Notes under the pieces: model-generated | The model's input: the letters and a program-made list of their open reading frames with translations, nothing else | Databases searched by the model: none | What the model was told of the DNA's origin: nothing | Shown: positions 19,442 to 24,320 of the stretch, piece by piece | Layout of the letters: each line of letters opens with the position of its first letter | Numbering within the stretch: position 1 is the stretch's first letter | Translations under genes and position numbers: made by a program | Assembly: GCA_009869945.1 (NCBI GenBank) | Contig: WIXG01000729.1 | Coordinates: forward strand, 1 to 24,320 | DNA from: Mesaphorura yosii | Taxonomy: Eukaryota > Arthropoda > Collembola > Poduromorpha > Tullbergiidae | DNA: 24,320 nucleotides | Reading direction: 5' to 3'

Positions 19442-21304
19442 TTAAGAACTCGCGTCCTTTTCGCCTTCCGTGCCGGTCGAGATCGGGTATGCATTTCCAT
19501 TCATGTCCGTGGCGACGGCGAGCTCCTTCTCCGCCGGTGGAGTTTCGACGATGATTATTGCCGGTGCTGTCCCGCTGACACCGGCGCTGGCGCTCGTGGC
19601 GGCCCCCTCCGTCTTCACCCAAAGTCGCTCAATCTCGGCGAAGGTCTTTCCCTTCGTCTCCGGAACAAAAAAGAATACAAAGACGACTCCGCTCGCACAG
19701 ATGGCGGCGTACAGCCAAAAGAAACCGGAAGGCTTCAGGGCGTCTCGAAGCATTGAAAATGTCTTCGTGACCCCGAAAGCGAGGCTCCAGTTCAAAGTCA
19801 GGGAAATTGTGAGCGTCAAACCTGTGGGTAAGAAATAACATGATGAATTACGGAACCCTTCGACGATTGGGAATTCATTCCGCTCGTCGTCACCTTTGAC
19901 CCGCTGCGGCAGAATTTCCGTCGACACAACTCTGGGCAGCGGTCCGAGCCCGATGTTGTAGAATGTATTGTACACGAAGAGAGCCACCAGGGGCATCCAC
20001 GTGATGGCGCCCTCCAGCTTGCCCTCCTCTTCCGACCGCTGCTCCTCCATGTAGAAGAAGACTCCAACCACCGCAAGCCCCAGCGCCATGCCCACCTCGG
20101 AGAGCATCAGCAGCGTGCGTCGTCCTGTAAGGTCCATGATTACGATCGAAAGGATGGCGATAGAGCCAAGCACAGCGGAGACGATGTTCGGGTCGATTCC
20201 GGATCCGGTGCTCCGTACAATCTCCGTGGAGTACGAAAGCATGGCGGTAACAGCAGACATTTGGTTGTAGAAGACGAGGGAGAGAGCGATCAACGTCGGC
20301 TGCCAGGTGCCGTGCTTGAAGAGCTCCCTCCAAGTCACCTGACCCGACGCCTTCCTCATTGCCAGGAGTCGTTGCTGAATCATCTGCAGCTCCGCGTCCA
20401 CGTGGCGCTCGTGTTCAGGGCCGCGGAGCCCCCGAAGCCATGCCAGACTCCTTCGTGCACTGGGCAAATCCCCTTTTATTAGCAGGTAGATCGGAGATTC
20501 TGGAACCGCCAGCATTCCCAAGAAGAGGAGCACTGGAATGGCTGCGTGGATGTACGAAATCCATTTCCAGCTCACGTATGCTCCTAGAATAAACCTGTGC
20601 GGGCATACTTTATCAGTTACTTCCTCCAACAGTACGATTATTAAACCTTTACTTACGTCATGACTGTTCCAAATGTCAGCATTGCGTTGAAAACGGAGCC
20701 CAGGATCCCCCGAACTTCTGGCGTCGCAATTTCTGCAATGTAGGCGGGTGCAGCGAGTGTGGTCATTCCAACACAAAACCCTGACGATTTAAATTGATTT
20801 TTAATGAGCGGACACCTGCTTTAAATTATTTCATGACTATCACACTGTCAAACTTACCAGAAAAGAATCGACCTGCCAGCATCATCGGAACACCGTTTGA
20901 AAAGGCCACGACGAGATTGGCGGCAAGGAAAGGCAAAGTTAACCCGAGCAACGTGAGTCTTCGTCCAAATCTTTCAATTCCGAAGCCCGCGACTGGTCCG
21001 CCAGCAAGGGCACCGAGCTGACAGAATATTTGAATAATATTTCAGAGTAAATTACTGTAATTAATATTTATTGTGCAGCGAGACGTACGGAGACGATAGA
21101 AACAATCCATGTGATGGTGTCCGCACTGATTGGCTCCCCGAAATCATCACGAGCAATCAAATCGGGGATGCACGGAGAGGGCCAGGCGAGCGTGGCTCCG
21201 AGCGCGAGCCCCGCGATCGACGCGACGGAGGCTGCGAAGATTTGAGGCAGTTTCTTTGGCTTGGGCTTAACTTCTGGCGGAGCAGAAGCAGCGGAAGGTT
21301 CCAT
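19442..21304 (-). CDS. Facilitated trehalose/sugar transporter, Tret1-like MFS, five exons, 526 aa
   Basis: Exons 21304-21089, 21017-20858, 20780-20657, 20594-19894 and 19821-19442 join in one 526-aa frame; introns are 62-77 bp with GT/AG ends. ATG 21304 has A at -3 and G at +4. Sugar-porter signatures appear in order: GFGIERFGRR (83-92, the GRR loop after TM2), YIAEIATPEVRG (139-150), PESPIYLL (198-205, the PESPR-type motif ending the N half), DLTGRR in the C half, LPQRVKG before TM11 and PETKGKTFAEIERLW (454-468). Twelve helices fit. The PESPIYLL form is common in insect Tret1-like carriers, which pass trehalose or glucose through the plasma membrane down their gradient; substrate is inferred. 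A 70-aa Ala/Thr/Glu-rich C-terminal tail follows. The last intron (19893-19822) is 72 bp, in frame and free of stops. Confidence 0.88.
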
Positions 21305-21813
21305 ACTGACAGCGCAGCAGCGGCGGTAGCGTAGCAAATGGAATTTGCGAAAGCACTCGCAAAACACCAACGCATTTAATCCTGTACGAGTAAAGGCGTT
21401 GCATTAGCAAAGTTGTGCCAACTACTTGAGATTAAAATGTGACATTTATATTACCAATCAATATGAAATCACGACATGTGAATAATATGGAATCATTATA
21501 TATGCTTAAGCAGGCCTTGTGCTTGAGCCCGTGGTTCGCAGTTCAAGAACTTTTAAGTATGTAGCAACGTTCGGGGAATCCAATCCACCTAGTCGGATGA
21601 TAAGGGATAATTAATTGCGACAACCTCGACATCGTCACCTGTGAAATTCGAATTGAAGTCGCTCGCACCTCACTGGCTTGATTTATTATCACATCTGATT
21701 CACATCACATCAGAATTTGCACCGCCACTTGGAATTATGCACTCAGGTGTATTCCAACCAAATTCAATAGTACTCACAGATTTCACACTCGGTTGCCCGG
21801 TTGAAATCACAAA
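21305..21813. other. 5' flank of the transporter, no gene seen
   Basis: A further in-frame stretch precedes the transporter ATG but has a non-ATG beginning, so it is taken as leader. No TATA or other element can be assigned. Confidence 0.35.
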
Positions 21814-22071
21814 ATGGAGACCAGAAAAAAACAAAAGTACGGTGAAGGGGAAAGTCAATCGAAGAAAGCGGAAGCGGACTTGACAGACCCTTCCTCCAGC
21901 ACTCCCAACACCAGCATACACGTGGCCTTCAATCTGCACAAGCGGCTTGGGTTGGACGGGAAGGACTTCGGATACATGGCCAAGGAAAAACAAAGTGGTC
22001 ATACTCTCTTAATTGATGTGATCAGGCTATGGCATCATGCTTGTGTCGACAAAGCCGTGAGCTCTAATTAA
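21814..22071 (+). CDS. Small hypothetical protein or first exon
   Basis: An 85-aa frame from ATG 21814 (AAA before the ATG) to TAA. The first 35 residues are charged and low in complexity (METRKKQKYGEGES, then KKAEADL and a Ser/Thr/Pro run), followed by FNLHKRLGLDGKDFGYMAK, which looks structured. Not recognised as any family. No signal peptide or membrane segment. It could be a small nuclear or cytosolic protein, the first exon of a longer gene, or chance. No splice partner was found. Confidence 0.25.
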   Translation: METRKKQKYGEGESQSKKAEADLTDPSSSTPNTSIHVAFNLHKRLGLDGKDFGYMAKEKQSGHTLLIDVIRLWHHACVDKAVSSN

Positions 22072-22766
22072 ACTTAATTGTTTATGAATCCGTTGATTAG
22101 AAGTCCTGTGCTCGCGGCTCACTGTGCACACAGTCATTTTGTTTGACTCTGCTCCTCAGCCGCACGTTGTAAAGGCCGTGGCCCTTGCTCCGGTTACAGT
22201 GGAGTACGGCCAAGATGACGTTCGCCGCACCCCATTCGACTCTTTGTCTTGATTATTGAACGCTGCACTGGCACGAGACTGCAGTTTTATGATTTCTCTC
22301 TTTTTTGTGACTTAGCGAATTGCGCCTAAAATATAAACACGTTCAGAATCGAACAAGCGATATGATCACTTCACGTCTTTATTTGATTCGCTCGTGGTCT
22401 CGTTCGAGTTGTCAACGGGGCATTGTTGTACGCGTCGGTCTAGTCCGTTCGTCTGGGTCTTGGTCTGTCCAAGTTCCTGGTACGCATTTCCATTAATTGT
22501 CAGAAAACTGAAAACAAATCAGGCTTTACGTTTTACAATGCATGGCTTGCAAATTCGTAATAAAATTTCCCGGTTCCTTGTCTACTGTTTGTCCATGCCA
22601 ACCTCAAAATTCCATTATCTCTACACTCTGCACTTTGTCCACATATCCAGATAACTCAAAAGTCGTGTAAGGACCTCAGAGCTAAGTCAGAACTCAATAT
22701 TGACTCAGAAGTGGACCTGGACTGAGTTGCACTTTGAAATGGACTTTCGCCGAGCTCTGACGCAGA
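22072..22766. other. Intergenic stretch, no gene seen
   Basis: Mixed-composition sequence with only short open frames (for example 22394-22654 +, no convincing ATG or domain). Confidence 0.4.
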
Positions 22767-23857
22767 ATGATTTCCTCAGCCGTACTTCGCCTCCTCTCCC
22801 TCGTCCTCCGTTGGATCCCGACCGCCCCATTCCTCCAGCTATCTCCGCTGGTAACTCGCACTGATCGAGCTCTGTACTACTTTGCGTCCATGCTGGAACT
22901 TTTGGCCATGCTCGGAGCAATATTGGGCTACTGCAAGTAGACATCCGCCATTCTGCTCTGGACTGGACTCGTGTACTCCATATGGGGCTGCGGTTCACGA
23001 ACGTAAATCACGCGAGCCAGCTCGAACTTGTAGACTACGCGAACAAACCTCTCCACATCAACGAAATTTTGGTCGGCCGGTCGAGGCGTCGTTCCCGCCA
23101 ACGATACCACACAGACACCGTACTCATCGAATGGTTCACGTTTGGCTTTGCCGCCACAACGGTGGTCCTTCTCTGGTGTCCTTACCTCATGCGATCCAAG
23201 GCCCTGGAGAACTTGTACGTCATGTAGCGGGGGGAGCATCTCAAGAACGCCGCCCCGTCCAATGTTTTCGCTCAAGGTGCCCTCGCCACTTCTGTCCCAC
23301 TCGTCATCACGTACTCCCTCTAGAAAATGATGCCGTACTTCCTCTAACCCTGGGATTCGCACTGGTTGTGATTCAGTGGGTGGAGGAGACGATGCTGGTG
23401 CTGCAGAGAAAAGAACCGAACTCGAGTGAGACGCGTGCCGAGTTCACGTCATCAGAATCCTTACCGGCACGTTTGACCATGGCCCGTGAACCCGTCTCGC
23501 CTGAACTTAATCTCGCCAGCTCTTTCCTTCTAATGGAGCCTCCTCCATTCTGATTCTCTATGTGGATCGCATCTTCCCAATGTTCATTATGATCTGCACC
23601 TCTCTGGTCGTCACGATCCTCTTGGCCCAGTTAATATAGTTCCGGTTATTTCAGTAGTTCATGAGCAGGTATGCAAGGCTGTTGAGGTCTCTAAATGTGG
23701 TACTCGAGCATGTGCAACGGAGTAGGGCGAGGGCGCGGGTGGAGCTGAAGTTGCGGATAGGGGCGTTCTTTGTTGTTACGTAAGAGAGGGTGCTGACCGT
23801 GTAAGATGCGCTTATTGATAAAATCATTTCCGTGGTGGTGACTTATTGCTCTGAGTG
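22767..23857 (+). pseudogene. Chemoreceptor (Gr-like) pseudogene
   Basis: The + strand carries, in order but spread over three frames, the parts of a 7TM receptor. Frame one from ATG 22767: a leader and helix (ASMLELLAMLGAILGY), then TAG at 22938, then a second helix (AILLWTGLVYSIW). Frame two from 22982: loop and helix (EWFTFGFAATTVVLLWC) to TAG at 23225. Frame three near 23330: LPLTLGFALVVIQWVEETM and a long loop. Last part from about 23536: FPMFIMICTSLVVTILLAQL, two stops, then LRSLNVVLEHV and LKLRIGAFFVVT, a stop, DALIDKIISVVV. The end aligns with the C-terminus of the intact receptor at 16161. At least two frameshifts and five stops show it is dead. Confidence 0.7.
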
Positions 23858-24320
23858 AGGAGGGTGGGAGTGAGTTTGTAAGCATAAATACACAAAAGAC
23901 TTTTTTAGCTTTTACTTTTGTTGTACGGTCGGAGGTGTGATTTTGAAGTGTTCTAGTTCTCAGAAGTCGGAAAGGATATCCAGTACAAAGCCGTAATACA
24001 CCACAGAATACGTACGGCTCTAGTTCATTCTGATCCCTGACCATTCTTCGGGACTGGACTTTATGTTAAGACATTAAGCCACGCCCGTTCATGACAAATT
24101 TGAGGTCAGAACCGTTAATTTTAATTCAATTTTAGTGTGAAGAAAACTGCTTCAAGCTGGTGAGACAATACCTGAATCACGCAAATCGGTTTGTATACAA
24201 ACAAATGCATATATTTTTCATCAATTTCAGGGTCAGAGCAAGGTTGCATTCGTGATCGATGAATGTTCGTTTTTATATGTCATGGTCACAATTCTGGCGT
24301 TTAGGAATACATGTCTTGAT
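23858..24320. other. AT-rich end of window, no gene seen
   Basis: No coding signal. A polypyrimidine-plus-AG sequence near 24220-24230 (TTTTTCATCAATTTCAG) would make a splice acceptor for an exon continuing past the window, but nothing else supports it. Confidence 0.3.

Noticed and set aside
23691..24044. 117-codon minus-strand frame
   Set aside because: It overlaps the C-terminal end of the receptor pseudogene on the other strand and has no domain.
1..24320. CRISPR arrays, tRNA/rRNA genes, bacterial operons
   Set aside because: No evenly spaced repeats, cloverleaf or rRNA segments were noticed; the genes are spliced and eukaryotic.

Overview
The window looks like nuclear DNA of an arthropod. 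Genes are small and compact, with several short introns of about 65-110 bp (plus a 223-bp one) and GT/AG borders that keep frame. Kozak-like starts and AATAAA/ATTAAA poly(A) signals are present. The content (an insect-type Tret1-like sugar transporter, an alpha-1,3-fucosyltransferase, an F-box/leucine-rich gene, several gustatory-receptor-like 7TM genes and a DUF4806 protein) would fit a springtail (Collembola) or another early-branching hexapod. That placement is inference from gene style; no marker gene in the window proves it.

Layout. 1-3600: right part of a DNA transposon-like unit on the + strand. A transposase-like ORF, cut by the window edge, is followed by a six-exon DUF4806 gene whose 428-aa product I could join exon by exon, then by a 200-bp tract of repeated GTAGCTACG-like motifs. 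3600-5870: decayed or unassigned sequence with minus-strand secreted-protein-like open frames and a broken cytochrome P450 N-terminus. 6352-7494: an intronless chemoreceptor-like gene (+). 7761-8551: a decayed tandem copy of the F-box gene that lies intact at 8789-10785 (-). 11792-13276: a two-exon fucosyltransferase (-). 13700-15310: no clear gene, with an LTR-like stretch. 15500-15930: a degraded LTR-retrotransposon integrase (+). 16161-17751: a three-exon chemoreceptor-like gene (-). 18893-19210: a chemoreceptor-like first exon (-). 19442-21304: a five-exon sugar transporter (-). 21814-22071: a small unassigned ORF. 22767-23857: a chemoreceptor pseudogene (+).

Working together. There is no operon. 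The local theme is lineage-expanded gene families turning over by tandem duplication and decay (three chemoreceptor loci plus a pseudogene, and an F-box gene plus a pseudogene), interleaved with two conserved single genes (fucosyltransferase in the Golgi, sugar carrier in the plasma membrane) and remnants of two transposon classes. I found no tRNA, rRNA, CRISPR array or bacterial-type feature. The most noteworthy item is the transposase + DUF4806 pair with its motif array. A second is a 72-bp transporter intron that is open and in frame.
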